NCBI GenBank assembly: GCA_039621445.1 | Contig: CP154956.1 | Coordinates: 31,254,667 to 31,318,666 of the forward strand | Reading direction: 5' to 3' | DNA: 64,000 bases | From: Euglena gracilis | Taxonomy: Eukaryota > Euglenida > Euglenophyceae > Euglenales | Shown: positions 1 to 10,879 of the stretch, piece by piece | Numbering within the stretch: the first letter of the stretch is position 1 | How the letters are laid out: every line of letters starts with the position of its first letter | The notes under the pieces: generated by a model | The model's input: only the letters and a program-made list of their open reading frames with translations | Database searches by the model: none | What the model was told of the DNA's origin: nothing | Position numbers and translations under genes: made by a program

Positions 1-20
1 CACACACACACACACACACG
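1..20. repeat. (CA)n microsatellite, cut by the window edge
   Basis: Perfect CA dinucleotide run at the start of the window; its full length is unknown because it continues outside. Confidence 0.9.
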
Positions 21-1066
21 CAATGCAAAAAAACTTTTTTTTGATGAAAAGGACTTGGAAAGATTTTCACCTCCTCTGGGAGATAATTCTCACTATGCAA
101 CATCACTCATTGTGCATGTTTTGAACAATCATCCACAATCCAAATAGGTAGGTCCTTTGTGCAACAGAATCCTCACACTCATGAGCAAAACCTCACTCAG
201 CCAGCTGGCAAAACAACCAGTTCTGTTTCCATTTCTTGGCAGGAAATCTAAAATTAAATCCCTTTTAGACAACACCCAAATATAATAACCTCCTCCTCCT
301 ATGAAGTTACAACAACAGTGAACGTCGCTGCTGGCACACCTTTGTACTCGTCGCCACTGGTGTATGTCATCGTGCCAAAACCATCAATCACCCATCCCTG
401 TGAGTCAAATATCCTGTGTGCGGGTGCCGCAGGGCTGCACAGATCGCCCCCCCCCATCCAGCTGGGGGTGAGGGCACCACCCTGCTACAAAACAGCGCAG
501 GGGAAAATTGACATGACAATCGACGCCTCTGGAAAAAAAAGGGGGGCAGGAGGGATCACTTCCCCACCACCCACATGGTTTCCAGGATTCCCGTTTCGCC
601 CCTCCTCCAACCTTGGCACTGAATCACTGACAAAATGAGGAAAAAATCTCCCGCCAACATCACACGTCCGTGGGGTTGGCACACCGCATGGCCCAACTCG
701 TCCTTCAACTCCCCGGTGTACTTGTGGCCAGAGTGTCGCCTAATGACCCCGGGGGGGGGACTCAGGGGCTGGAAAATTTGGTCTGGCTGAAAAGGCTTTC
801 ATCAGGATGTTGGTTAAGGACCCGGGGGGGGGGGGGTCCAGCTCAGAGGTTGGAAAACTTGGGCTGGCTGGAAAAAGGCTCCCATAGGGGTCCCGGGCTG
901 GAGATGGACTGAAATATCGAAATTGGAAAAATGTCCAAAAAAAACAAATTCGCAAAAAAAATTGATTTTTTGACCCCAAATATGTTTGGGGCAGCTTTTT
1001 TCCAACCCATCTCGGCCCATTTTTACCCTTGGTGGGTGGGGTGACCCTCCCAGGGTGGCGTCCAGC
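21..1066. other. Unassigned DNA with G/C homopolymers
   Basis: I recognise no gene here. Poly-C and poly-G tracts occur near 448, 750 and 822. The stretch 760-900 contains a duplicated phrase on the theme GGCTGGAAAA...GGCTGGCTG, a short degenerate tandem repeat. Confidence 0.4.
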
Positions 1067-1185
1067 TCAAGCGACGCCTTGCTTGTGGCCCTCCTCCGTG
1101 ATGATGGTCTTCACAAAGCGGGAGGGGTCGCGGGTGGAGCGGGCCATGGGGCTTTCGGCCATCGTGCCGGGGTATGCACTGAACA
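1067..1185 (-). CDS. Candidate terminal exon, unknown protein
   Basis: On the minus strand a pyrimidine-rich tract ending in CAG (acceptor at 1186-1190) opens a 119-bp GC-rich reading frame that ends in TGA at 1067-1069. It encodes about 38 residues of mixed, soluble-looking composition, with a Met at residue 8 and a charged C-terminus ending KQGVA. The good acceptor, the GC contrast with its AT-rich surroundings and the clean stop suggest the last exon of a split gene. I do not recognise the family and no upstream exon can be linked with confidence. It could be a chance open frame. Confidence 0.35.
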
Positions 1186-2276
1186 CTGTGGGGAAGGGTA
1201 GCAGGTAACACTGTGGGGTGGGGTGTGGAGTGGGGGCAGGCATCTGTCGCCTGGGGAGGGGGGGGGGTGGGGTGGGGGGCCGGGCCCCCCGCAGGGTGCG
1301 CAAACGCCGCCAATGTCTACGCCATCAAGCCACGTATGGGTAGCTCAGTGCCCCGGCTGGACATTCCCCAAGAGGATGAAAGTGTTCATTTGCGCCAAGA
1401 AAAGGCTCCGGGATCCAAACCATCCCATCCATCTGAATGAAACGACAGGGGGGCAGGCAAGTTTTTGAGGTGCCAAAAAAACTTCAAAAAAACTTCAAAA
1501 TATTTTTGGCCAAACTGATACATTCTTTAAATACCTTAAGAAAATCTTGGAAAAATTATGATTAATTCTGTATGTTTGACAAACTTTTTGGACTGCATAC
1601 ATTTCTGCTGGCGAGGACTTAAAAAGTTCATCCCCTTGGGGGAAGGTTTTTATGCAAAACCACAATTTCTCACCCCCCAAAAACATGTAAACATGGGCAT
1701 TAACATGAACATGAACACGAGCAAAGCCGTGAGTAATGAAAATTCCCAAAAGACAAAATTTATTCAATGGAAAAAAAGAGCTTGCAAAGGTGTTATTGAA
1801 ACTTAAACATTTATAATTCCCCATCGAACCTTAAAAAAATGCCTTAAAGCCCTAAAATTTGACTTTTAAAAAAATCCTCAAAAGCCAATGCCTGCCTGGG
1901 GCTTAGACGGCCGAATTCGCACTTAAGGGTTTTTCCTTTAGAATTTGCGCATTTGCGCAAATGCGCAAATTTTACGAAATTCCTGGAGAACAGATTATGA
2001 GCTGTGGCACTCCTCTATTGGAGGGATTAACTCCCAGTAGTTTGGTGTAAATGCTGCTGACCAAGTGACGTGAACAGGGCGTAGGGTGAGATTGGTGCTG
2101 TTGTACATGTACATACAGGAGAGAGGCACACACCCCTTGTTACGACACTTGGAAATGGTGCTGAAGTCCTGACTGAACTGGCTTGGATACTACCGCCACA
2201 GGTAAGAACACACGGGGCCTCATTAGGTCACACACCACAGACTATGTTAGCCACCCATCACGCAACTGATGTGTGT

Positions 2277-2475
2277 TTATGGGCGCATTTGCGCAAATAA
2301 AAACAATTGTGTTTGTGGGCGCATTTGCGCAAATAAAACGTAAACCGATGACGTTATAATGACGTGTTGGTGGGCGCAAATGCGCCCACAAACAAATTTG
2401 TTGGTGCGCGCATTTGCACAAATGGGCGCACCAACATGTTTATGTTTACTTGCGCAAATGCGCCCACCCAACATG
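2277..2475. repeat. Palindrome cluster TTGCGCAAAT/ATTTGCGC in element A1
   Basis: Several copies of a GCGCATTTGCGC or ATTTGCGCAAAT palindrome, separated by short AAACA or TGTTT-rich spacers. Orientation alternates, so the whole cluster can fold. Related clusters lie at 2560-2720, 3460-3735 and 3905-3965 in the same element. Repeated subterminal motifs are often transposase-binding sites; that role is inferred here. Confidence 0.75.
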
Positions 2476-2970
2476 TATTTTTACTTTCCATGTTAAAAGA
2501 CACCAATGAGAACCATGGCCCTGCGAGGTTTTAAAACGTGATGGGCATGTTGGTGTGCGCAATTGCGCAAATAAACACAATTACGTTTGTGCGCGCATTT
2601 GCGCAAATGCGCACACAAACATTTTATACACCGCTTCAAAATGATGTGTTTGTAGGAGCCTTAGCACACAAACAAAGTTGTGTTTACTTGCGCAAATGCG
2701 CGCACCAACACACATCATCTCCTCCTCCGTGACAGCTGACAAACGCAACTCCTCACGCCAACCAATGATTTGCACCACGATTACGTGGTGATGAAATTTG
2801 TGGTGAGAGGTGGTGTGGAGTGTTCACTTGAACACGGCATGTGACTGGCCAAAATATGCCTGTCTTACGTGTGTACATTTGCACTGCTCTTACCTGGCCC
2901 ACACGGCCGGGTAACAGCAGGGATGTTTTGGCGTCATCCGTTTAGCAGTTAAACGTCATGAATTGATGAC

Positions 2971-3468
2971 GTGCAAACGACCTGTGACTGTTCGACACCT
3001 TTTCTGCAACAGGACTGCGTTACAAGAAGACAAAATTTGGCACCTGAAATGCCCGGGACGTGTCCAGCCGTAGTCCGTTTTACGGTTTTCTTTGCCATTT
3101 TTCCCTTGAAAAACGTAAAAAAACACCGGTTTTTGTGCATAATTTGGGGGAGTGGGTCCCACCGCTTTGATGCACCCAATGCAGGGGTAAAGCTTCAACA
3201 CTTCCTTGCATCCAAAGTAACTCAACAAAAATTGGTGCCGGTGGACGTGCACCGTTACTGGGTGGCTGTGCACCTACCTTCAAGAGATCCTATGTCTCCA
3301 TCTTTTGTGGGACCTGTCAATGGTAAAAAAAACAGCACAATAACACCATATGCTGGAGGAGACGGTGTGGTCATTTGGGTTGAACCCATTCAGAAGCCAC
3401 CAACGGTGGTTGTTGGAGGGCCAAATGAAATCGCTTTTTACTCCTCCATTGGTGGTTTATTTGCGCAT
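2971..3468 (+). CDS. Hypothetical open frame inside element A1
   Basis: This open frame of about 166 codons begins at ATG 2971 and occupies the non-repetitive core of the element. After about 3468 it runs into the palindrome array and becomes repeat-derived. The N-terminal half has a cysteine-containing start (CDC near residue 5) and a stretch of mixed hydrophobic residues, with no catalytic motif I can name. No relative was seen in the second element of the family, which argues against an essential transposition protein. Confidence 0.2.
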
Positions 3469-4725
3469 TTGCGCGCATCACGTTGTTTTATGGGCGCAAA
3501 TGCGCAAATAAATATAATAAATTGTACAGTTTCTTCATTCAGTTTATTTGCGCATTTGCGCCAACAAACAACGGATGCGCGGAAATGCGCAAATAAACCA
3601 CATCTGCTGTCGGCGTTTGACGGTTATGTTTACGTCACACCGTTGTTCTGTGTTTATTTGCGCATTTGTGCAAATAAACAAAGAACATGTTTGTTTGCGC
3701 ATTTGCGCAAATGCGCGCATAAACATAATTTGTGTTTGTGCGCGCATTTGCACCCATAAGCTTGCGCGTCGACAAATAATTTGACAAACCCACCAACTGG
3801 ATGGCCCGTTGGTCCGTGCCGTCACGGCCTCTATGTCACGCCGTTTATCAACAGCGTCAGTTCGTTGGTGCCAAAGCCTAAACCCTGAAGGACATGTTTT
3901 ATGTTTATTTGCGCAATTGCGTAAATAAACATAAACATGTTGGTGCGCGCATTTGCGCCCATAAACACAATATTTTGCCCTTCCAGTGTTGGGCTTCTTC
4001 TGCAGGGTTCTTTGCCACACAACTGGTTGTGTGGATCCCGGGTATAAGCCGGGTGGGAGACACCCGTCCCCTTTATCCCCCTCATTCCCTGCGGACCCTA
4101 TTTCTTCCCCCCTGCGCATCCCTTGCCCAACACCCCTCACTCACCTTCTTTCCCTTACGTCCCTCCTTCCGGCTTGGTCACACCGCACCCACACACCCCG
4201 GCACCTCCTCCCCGCGCTTTGGCAAACAGCCCCAAAACACCACACCAAGGCGCCGCAAACAAAGCAGTCCGGCAAACACCCATGACGCACACAGCCGGCA
4301 GCTCGGACACACCCAGGGACACAGCCGAAAGAAGCAACAAGGGCGGTAAAGGTCCCGTTCTTAGGTACTTTTTTGCGTTTTTTTCAGTGTGGACCGGCAA
4401 GGTCCCGGGGGTTTCGACGTACAAAGTCCTTTTTCGGACACCTCCAAAACACCATTTTTTGCCAAAGTCCCAGGGGTCTCACAGCCAAAAACAGAATTCA
4501 CTTTTTGCACTCTCTTGTCAACGCGTTTTCAAACCCCCCTGACCTTCACAGCCGAAACAAAGCAGAATCAAAAAATTCGTAAATTTGCGCAAATGCGCAA
4601 ATAAAAAAAAGCTTAAGTGCGAATTAGGCCGCCTAAGTGGGGGGGGCAAGCATGGCAATGCAAGGCCAATGCCATGCACATCATGGCCGGGCGGGGAGGG
4701 GAGGGGAGCGTGGTGCGTGCAGCCA

Positions 4726-4960
4726 TCAGCGGGGTTTCGGCTCCGCGGCGCCCTCAGGGCCGAGGTCCCTGGCGGGGGCCCCAGCCACCGCCTTGGTTTG
4801 GCGGGCCAGCTGGCGGGAGAGGGACAGCGTCTGCATCAGCAGCCGCCGCCGGATGTGCACCGTCCACCACAGCAGCGGGTAATTTAGGGTGAGGAGGAGG
4901 GCGTACACCGGCGGGGGCAGGGCGGCAGCCCCGGGTTGGGGGGGGGCACACCACAGGGAC
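4726..4960 (-). CDS. Candidate terminal exon, single-pass membrane protein end
   Basis: A GC-rich minus-strand frame ends at TGA 4726-4728. It encodes a Pro/Ala-rich lead, then a hydrophobic segment (VYALLLTLNYPLLWW) followed at once by a basic stretch (HIRRRLL) and a polar tail ending AEPKPR. That is the pattern of a membrane helix with a cytosolic basic flank. The 5' boundary is uncertain: the only AG in a suitable place is near 4960. It lies just outside element A1. The family is not recognised. Confidence 0.3.
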
Positions 4961-5499
4961 TCAAAACACGCGACACAAGAAAAAACGCCAAAGAACACAA
5001 AAATTTTGAAAAAAATTCAAATAAAAAACACAGGGGAAAAAAACGCGCATGCTACCCCCGGGCTCCGGGGGGGGGGGGCGCAAACAAAAAGTTCAAATTC
5101 CCAATTCAAATGCAAAATCCACCTGGCCCAAATCCCTCCAGTGTGTTGTGGAAAGGTTACAGTGGCCCAACAAGGATGCTTCTGGAGAGGCAATGGTGCT
5201 CATCACGGTGGACGTGCAAAACAAACCACCCAGAAGGCTGCCTTGAGCTGCTCAACCTGGCAAGGAAACAACTTACTCCTAAACCTGACTAAAAACCTAC
5301 GAAACCTGTCTGGGATGATGACTGGGCAAAAAGCTCTGGCTGGGTCTCCCCTGGACGAGTGGGTGCTGTCACACACAGAAATCTCTGCACAAAAGAACTC
5401 CTGGAAACTGCAGCAATGGATGTAAACTCAAAACCCTCCTTCTGGCAGGAGAGGGGAAATGCAGGGGGAGAAAATTCAACAAAGCACCTCAAAAAAATG

Positions 5500-5582
5500 C
5501 AAAAAAAAGCAACAAAATGCAACAAAATGCAGCATAAAAGAAAAAATGCAATATAAATTCCTTCATGACCTCCCTCAGAGTG
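5500..5582. repeat. Dispersed repeat ending CTTCATGACCTCCCTCAGAGTG (copy 1)
   Basis: A-rich sequence with CAAAATGCAACAAAATGCAGC followed by AAATTCCTTCATGACCTCCCTC. A close copy lies at 6050-6140, about 550 bp away in direct orientation, so the DNA between them may be a duplicated or inserted block. Confidence 0.5.
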
Positions 5583-5595
5583 CATCACCCCTTTA

Positions 5596-5730
5596 CCCTT
5601 GCCGCCAGCAGTACGAGGCTCAAGCCCTTCGCGAGCCTCATCCTCTCGTACTCTCAGGCCCTAACTGTTCTGTCTGCATGGTCAACGTGTCCCGCCGTGT
5701 CTGGGGCATTGAAACATCTGGTTGTTCATA
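5596..5730 (+). CDS. Candidate internal exon, unknown protein
   Basis: A pyrimidine-rich tract ending CCGCCAG (about 5575-5608) precedes an open frame on the plus strand. The frame encodes a Leu/Ser/Ala-rich segment with RLKPFASLILSYSQAL. Such alternating hydrophobic composition resembles a membrane helix. The end of the exon is not defined. It may be unrelated to coding. Confidence 0.2.
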
Positions 5731-5825
5731 TCTTTCAAAATTTTATTTTTTCCGATTTTTTTTTCGAATTTCCCAAAAAATTTCGTTTTTTTTTAGTCTT
5801 TTTTTGAAATTTGTCTTGATTCGGA

Positions 5826-5984
5826 TCAATCCGCTTCCTGAGGAACAGGGACTTCACTGATCTCGCAGCAGGCTGCCCTGGGCCAGTGGTATGAGTAGAA
5901 GACGATGGGGAGGAGGGAGAAAGTGGAAAAGGTCTGGAGGAGGACGAGGGTCCGCGGGCAGCGGTCGGCGTCGCGGAAGAGAAG
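5826..5984 (-). CDS. Candidate terminal exon, membrane-type segment
   Basis: On the minus strand a long CT-repeat tract ending CCGCAG gives a strong acceptor just before 5984. The following 159 bp are fully open and end in TGA at 5826-5828, encoding 52 residues. Residues 1-13 are charged, residues 14-31 are hydrophobic ([18 protein letters not shown]), followed by SYHWPR and an acidic tail. This looks like the last exon of a membrane protein. The family is not recognised. Its reading phase would accept an upstream exon ending in phase 0. Confidence 0.4.
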   Translation of the reverse strand, partial: LLFRDADRCPRTLVLLQTFSTFSLLPIVFYSYHWPRAACCEISEVPVPQEAD

Positions 5985-6049
5985 CTGCGGGGAGGGAGGG
6001 AGGGAGCAGCGAGGCGGGGCAGGGTTTTGATATAAAGAACGTGGGGGGG

Positions 6050-6140
6050 AAAATGCAAAAAAAAAAGCAGCAAAATGCAACAAAAGCAGCATAAAGAAAA
6101 AATGGCAATAAAATTCCTTCATGACCTCCCTCAGAGTGCG
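6050..6140. repeat. Dispersed repeat ending CTTCATGACCTCCCTCAGAGTG (copy 2)
   Basis: Second copy of the A-rich repeat seen at 5500-5582, in the same orientation, with one or two small gaps. Confidence 0.5.
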
Positions 6141-6149
6141 GCAGGGTCT

Positions 6150-6365
6150 GGACCCCCCTGCGGGCCAGGAGGGGGGGGGGTGGGGGGACACCCCCCCACC
6201 TAAACAATGGCGCGGCCCGGGTGACCGCAAACTTTTGACCCCCCAAAACGACCAAAAGTGCCATTTTGGGCACTTTTTGGGCAAAAAAAAAGCCAAAAAT
6301 GCAAAAAAATATTCGGCGCAAAGCGCCGGAGGAAAAAAATGACCCTTTTGTGACTGCTCCTCTGA
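6150..6365 (-). repeat. Dispersed repeat with GGCGC-TTCG-GCGCC hairpin (copy 1)
   Basis: Contains the ordered blocks CTGCGGGCCAGGAGGGG, CCCCACCTAAAC, TTTTGACCCCCCAAAACGACC, AAAAGTGCCATTTTGGGCAC and a CGGCGCAAAGCGCCG hairpin. The same blocks occur in reverse orientation at 29885-30262 and in part at 22060-22135. This is an interspersed repeat; open frames through it are repeat-derived. Confidence 0.65.
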
Positions 6366-6507
6366 AGGGCTGCCATCCAGCTGAAAACCAATCTGAACTG
6401 GCTGTGCAGTCAAAATATGCCTCAGAAAAGGCTGCAACCAGAAGCTCCGCAACCCAACAACTCTGCTCAAGAATTTGAAAAAAATAACGATTATGCCTGC
6501 CCATGAA

Positions 6508-6851
6508 AACACACACACACACACCCACACACACACACACACACCCACACACACACACACCCCCACACCCCCCACACCCCAAACCCACAACACCCCAGCC
6601 CCACACACCCACACCACACACACACACACCCCCACCCACCCCCCCCACACACACACACACACACACACACCCACACACACACCCACACACCCACACACCC
6701 ACACACACACACACACACCCACACACACACACACACCCACCCACCCACCGACACCCACACACGCACACACACACACACACACACACGCACGCACACACAC
6801 ACACACACACACACCCACACACCCACACACCCACACACCCACACACCCACA

Positions 6852-6942
<91 letters not shown>
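6508..6942. repeat. (CA)n / (CACACC)n microsatellite
   Basis: About 435 bp of CA repeat with variant ACACCC units and short CCACCC interruptions in the first two thirds, ending in a pure run. All long frames here (His-Thr or Cys-Val repeats) are low-complexity artefacts. Confidence 0.95.
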
Positions 6943-7581
6943 CCACAGTTGTGAATCCCTGACCCAACCAACCCAAACCAATTTCCCATGAAAAATGGCC
7001 GTGGCAGCTTTTGCGCCATGCTCAGCCTGTCATTTCTTTCCACCTCCAGAAACCCTGAAATTCCCAAAAAAAAGTTCCTCAGGGTCTGTAGAGAGTACCG
7101 ACATTGCTTTCAAATTACTTCAACCTGTTCACAATCCACAGGTTCCGTAATCGTTTTGGTCTTATGAAAAATTGTGGGATGGAATGTATTTACGGTTTTC
7201 TGTAAACATGCTGCAAACGAGTTTATGGAAAACTGTAATAAAAAAAAAAGGAAATTGCTTTGTGTTCCTGTGATGAAGCACTGCACCTCTCTCATTCCTG
7301 AATGAGGCCTGGACTTTGTAGCCCCCCCCCCCCCGCCTGCGGTTGCAGCAGTTGGGGCCTCCAACCCACCCTCACGCCATGTGGTCGCTCAGCAGCGGAA
7401 TTAGTTTACGGGTTGCCATAAACTTGCTGCTGGAAAATTGATGGTGTTGACATTGCATCCCTTCCTGGTACGGTCTCTGCTTGCTGTAGGATTGGTTTGC
7501 TGGAACGCTCTTATTTCAGTACAACTGTGGGTGTTTTTCCCATGATACTTGGAGGGCATATTGTGAGGTTCTGGTCCCTTC

Positions 7582-7990
7582 TCACCAGGTGGTGTGGCAA
7601 CAAAATGAACTTATGATTATGGGTTCCCATGAAGCTGAAGTTGAACAGAACAGGAGAACCGAGTCAAACATGGGCACAGAAGCCATATCACCGCTGACGT
7701 GGCCCAGCAGCCACTGAGAGCACCGCAGCACATCAGTGGGGCCGAGCAAAGAGCACGCTCCCCTCTGCATTCCTTGTTGAATGGAAACTAGAAAGGTTGT
7801 CTGCAACTTCTTGCACTGAGCTTCCAAGAGCTAACAACAGAGACTGAACCGATCGCTGTCCATAGGGGACCCACAACAACTCCATCCTGGCACGGTACAC
7901 TGCCACTGAATCCCATTCCCCTTCAATTTCCCCAACCTCAAAAAGTTGTCCTGAGCATCGTTTATGCATTTGTGTGTTCCGTGCCCTCAA
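7582..7990 (-). pseudogene. Possible coding fragment, frameshifted, unknown family
   Basis: Two overlapping minus-strand frames (7990 to 7733 and 7827 to 7582) both look protein-like. The first encodes a stretch with FEVGEIEGEWDSVAVYRARM followed by a Leu/Ser-rich segment. The second continues with a region rich in Leu, Gly and Ser. Around 7800 the two frames overlap over about 90 bp, so one of them is antisense-like or a frameshift joins them. No family is recognised; it may be an exon remnant. Confidence 0.25.
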
Positions 7991-8585
7991 ACGGACTTCA
8001 CAAGAAAGAGGCTGATTTATCCTCGCTTAAGACCAAAAAGTTATCACCAATTAATGTGGCTTAAATCGTCTTGTTTGGAGGCATTCTGATGGCTGGACAG
8101 GATTTTGATGTGTCTCCAACCTGTGAAATGAAGTTCACAAAAAACCGTAAAGCAAAAGCACGGATTCCCCGTAAATTTTGTTTGAAGTGTGAAAATGTGC
8201 CAGGGAATGAGTGCTGCCTTTGTTCTTGGACTCCAGGCTGCCCCCCCCCCCCCGGTGCTCTCCTGGTCTTTAGGCTGATCTGCATTGAGGTTGGTGAGGT
8301 GAGGTTGGCAACAACTGAAGGTGAGAACCTTCTTAGGCGGCCTAACTCGCACTTAGCTTTGAAAGTGACTGTAAATTTGCGCCAACGCGCAAATCCCAAA
8401 AAAAGTTTGGTTTTCGAACACCGTGGCCTGAGACTCAAGACAGTCTGAAAATAGTGTCTCCCTGCACCTGAGGGCCTGGGGACGAAACCAACGACTAGGA
8501 ACTCCACGGTCCACGGGCACAGCACTCCCGGGTCCCAGTGTGCATGAACACAAGGCGGCGGGTGATGAAACGAGGGGATTCCGCT

Positions 8586-9140
8586 TACTCATTTGCGCTT
8601 TGGCGCAAATTTTTGAAATTACAAAAAATAAAACCATTTGCGCTTTGGCGCAAATTTTTGACTTTTTTGTAATTCAACACGTGGGTGACCATTGCCGCAT
8701 TTGAACAATGATAACAATTTTTGAGTCAACATGTGTTTCCATTTGCGCCAAAGCGCAAGGGGCAGGCTCATGAAGAATGAAAATTTACGAGTTACCTTGC
8801 GCCAAAGCGCAAATAGAAATACAATTTTTAAAATTGCAAAAGCAACATGGCTTGCGCCGAAGCGCAAATATAACTGTTTAAAACTTATCTCACAACGGAG
8901 TGAGAGAACGGCCCTGGTAGAGTAACAACACCAGAGGGGATGGAGCACAAAAATGTAGAACAGGGGGACGGAAGCCTACTCTCAGTCACGTTGACTTAAA
9001 ACTGGTCAACATTGCGCGTCGGCGCAAGAGCCACGTTGCTTTGACAATTTTAAAAGTGTATTTCTACTTGCGCTTTGGCGCAGTATAACTCTTAAATTTC
9101 CATTCTTCATGAGCCTACCCATTGCGCTTTGGCGCAACAG
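8586..9140. repeat. Palindrome cluster TTGCGC-N4-GCGCAA in element A2
   Basis: At least eight copies of a 16-bp palindrome with constant six-base arms and a variable four-base centre. Spacing is irregular (50-150 bp). A further cluster sits near the right end (9960-10435). Fixed arms with free centres suggest protein recognition of both half-sites rather than simple hairpin formation. Confidence 0.8.
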
Positions 9141-9410
9141 CCATCAAGTTGTGTTTTCCATTTTTATCACTGCGGGTGGAGAGAGCAGTCCTGGGAGCAT
9201 CTCATCACCAGAGCGGACAGAGCTCAGATGGAGGGAAGCCTTGCCTGGGAAAAGAAGCCAACCCCCTGGTCTGTGAAAACAACCACCAACTTCTTGATAG
9301 CCAGACGTGTCTTGTCCTATGTGTTGTAAACCCAACTTCCAGTGCCGGAGGTTCCTCCCACTTGCCTCGCAGTTAAGCGTGCCTGAGGGGCCCTTCTCTT
9401 TGGCCGACTT

Positions 9411-9935
9411 TTAAAAGTCGGAAAAATTCTGTTTGGAAAAGACCAGGTACCAGATAAACCCTGGGAACCACAGCCGAGGAAACAGTTTTAGGCGTCGAAA
9501 GGGTGTTTTAAAGAAGCTCGTCACCCCCCTTTCCTCGCCCAGGATTTGAAGCACAGAACTTTGGGGATGAGCGAATGGAATTGAGAAATTGAAAGGGCCC
9601 ATCAACAACGGCGGAGAAGGGAAGACATGCTGACACGCCTTTTTTCGGTATTTTGCAACCCACCAGACAGCCACATGCCACCAGGCAGATGGAGGGCACT
9701 GTTCAGCAGAAAAAGCCTTTCTGTCAACATCCCAAAAAACCCCACTTTGTGCACCGAGTGCAAGGTCACTGAGGCACCACAGCCTACCGCCCACCATTCG
9801 TCTTATTGTAACAACCACTTCCTCCCCAGCACCTGAATAATTCAAAAGCACCAACCCAGCTTCCGGCTCAGCAGCGCACAAACCCTCCTCACCATTCTCC
9901 CCTATCCCCCACCTTCTCACACAGCACGAATGCAT
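9411..9935 (-). CDS. Hypothetical protein inside element A2
   Basis: A 174-codon minus-strand open frame in the non-palindromic part of the element. The N-terminal third includes ENGEEGL and a motif LLNYSGAGEE; the C-terminus is aromatic and basic. A diverged relic at 26348-26538 keeps a related frame (ENDEGGL and LKYSGTGE), so this segment has been copied elsewhere with some amino-acid similarity. No catalytic domain is recognised. It could be an element-encoded accessory protein or a captured host exon. Confidence 0.3.
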   Translation of the reverse strand: MHSCCVRRWGIGENGEEGLCAAEPEAGLVLLNYSGAGEEVVVTIRRMVGGRLWCLSDLALGAQSGVFWDVDRKAFSAEQCPPSAWWHVAVWWVAKYRKKACQHVFPSPPLLMGPFNFSIPFAHPQSSVLQILGEERGVTSFFKTPFRRLKLFPRLWFPGFIWYLVFSKQNFSDF

Positions 9936-10555
9936 TCAAATACATCTGCCATTTAAAAGGACATTTGCGCTTAAGCGCAATTTTTTAGCTTGCGCTTAAG
10001 CGCAAATTAAAAATTTGCGCTTAAGCGCAAGCTAAAACAGAAACTGCTGAGTTTGTGGGAGTCCCTCTGATGTGTTACGGTGTGTCGGGGGCCCATGGCC
10101 AGAGTGCGGGCTTGGTGAGGAAATACATTTGCGCCGAAGCGCAAGGGACATGCCTACATAATGCACTGCTTGTTCATCCACATTACACGTCAGCCGCGTG
10201 TTTGCACTTCTCAGTTTTTTGTATGATGGTTTGCGCTTCGGCGCAAGGTATTTCCTCACCAAGCCCGCACACTGGCCGCTCAGAGAGGCCACTGGGCCTG
10301 TTCCCCGGGTCCCAACATCGGAAAATGATGCACACGCCACCGTGGAGGGTCTCCGCGGAACCAGAGGGTCAAAAGGGTGGGTTCTACCGCCGGGTCTCAA
10401 AGAAATCGAAAATTTGCGCCAAAGCGCAAGCTAAAAATGAAAACCTTAAGTGCGAGTTAGGCCGCCTAAGACCTTTTGCAATAAGGGTTATGCTCACAAG
10501 TCGGTCCCTGACCAGGACTTCATGTTCTGGACCTGGGGTGAGGCCATACAATTCT

Positions 10556-10876
10556 TACTGACCCCCGGGGGGGGAGGGGTCACTCCACTCTTCAAAAAAA
10601 CCAGTCAGTCACTTTTTTGGGGGGGGAAACCAGTCGGTCACTACCCCGAGGGGGGGGGGGGGTCGGCCACTCCGGAATCCAAAGAATACTTGACCAAAAA
10701 CATGGAAAAAAAGCCAAAAAAAATTCCAGCACCTTCGGCACTGAGTCACTTCAATGGTTTTTTGTCGACCCCCCCCCCCAAGGGGGGAGGGGGTCTGGGC
10801 CAAAAACCAGTCAGTCACTCTGAAAAAACCCAGTCACCCAACCCCCTCGGGGGGGGGGGGGGGTCGGCCAGTGACT
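10556..10876. repeat. Dispersed repeat with CCAGTCAGTCAC and poly-G blocks (copy 1)
   Basis: Three poly-G-capped blocks share AACCAGTCAGTCACT or its complement. Related blocks occur at 21030-21140 and 46335-46700. The core between blocks contains GCACCTTCGGCACTGAGTCACTTC. No coding content is supported. Confidence 0.5.
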
Positions 10877-10879
10877 AAG

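Larger units (their letters stand above)
1902..4637. mobile_element. TIR element A1 (CTTAGG family), 5-bp duplication TGGGG
   Basis: The left end (1902-1927) and the reverse complement of the right end (4612-4637) match over 26 bp, both starting CTTAG and ending GCACTTAAG, with 2 mismatches. TGGGG directly flanks both ends (1897-1901 and 4638-4642). Just inside each TIR lie palindromes of the type ATTTGCGCAAAT, and further clusters occur at 2277-2475, 2560-2720, 3460-3735 and 3905-3965. A second element at 8332-10470 has the same TIR and its own 5-bp duplication, which makes the boundaries solid. No recognisable transposase is present, so it is probably non-autonomous. The superfamily is unassigned: of the superfamilies I know, Transib makes 5-bp duplications, but its ends differ (CACWATG type). 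Confidence 0.85.
8332..10470. mobile_element. TIR element A2 (CTTAGG family), 5-bp duplication ACCTT
   Basis: The ends CTTAGGCGGCCTAACTCGCA (8332 onward) and the reverse complement of 10445-10470 match almost perfectly over 24-26 bp. ACCTT flanks both ends exactly (8327-8331 and 10471-10475). The interior carries palindromes TTGCGC-N4-GCGCAA at about 8590, 8637, 8742, 8799, 8850, 9012, 9068, 9122, 9963-10030, 10127, 10230 and 10414. Their central four bases vary (TTTG, TTAA, CAAA, CGAA) while the arms stay fixed. Same family as 1902-4637, but the spacer types differ. Confidence 0.9.

Noticed and set aside
2277-3784. CRISPR-like impression from repeated TTTGCGCAAAT units
   Set aside because: Repeats are palindromes of variable spacing within a TIR element in a eukaryotic genome; there are no uniform spacers and no cas genes.
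6475-6991. Long frames of His-Thr and Cys-Val repeats
   Set aside because: Direct translation of a CA microsatellite; open in several frames on both strands with no other content.
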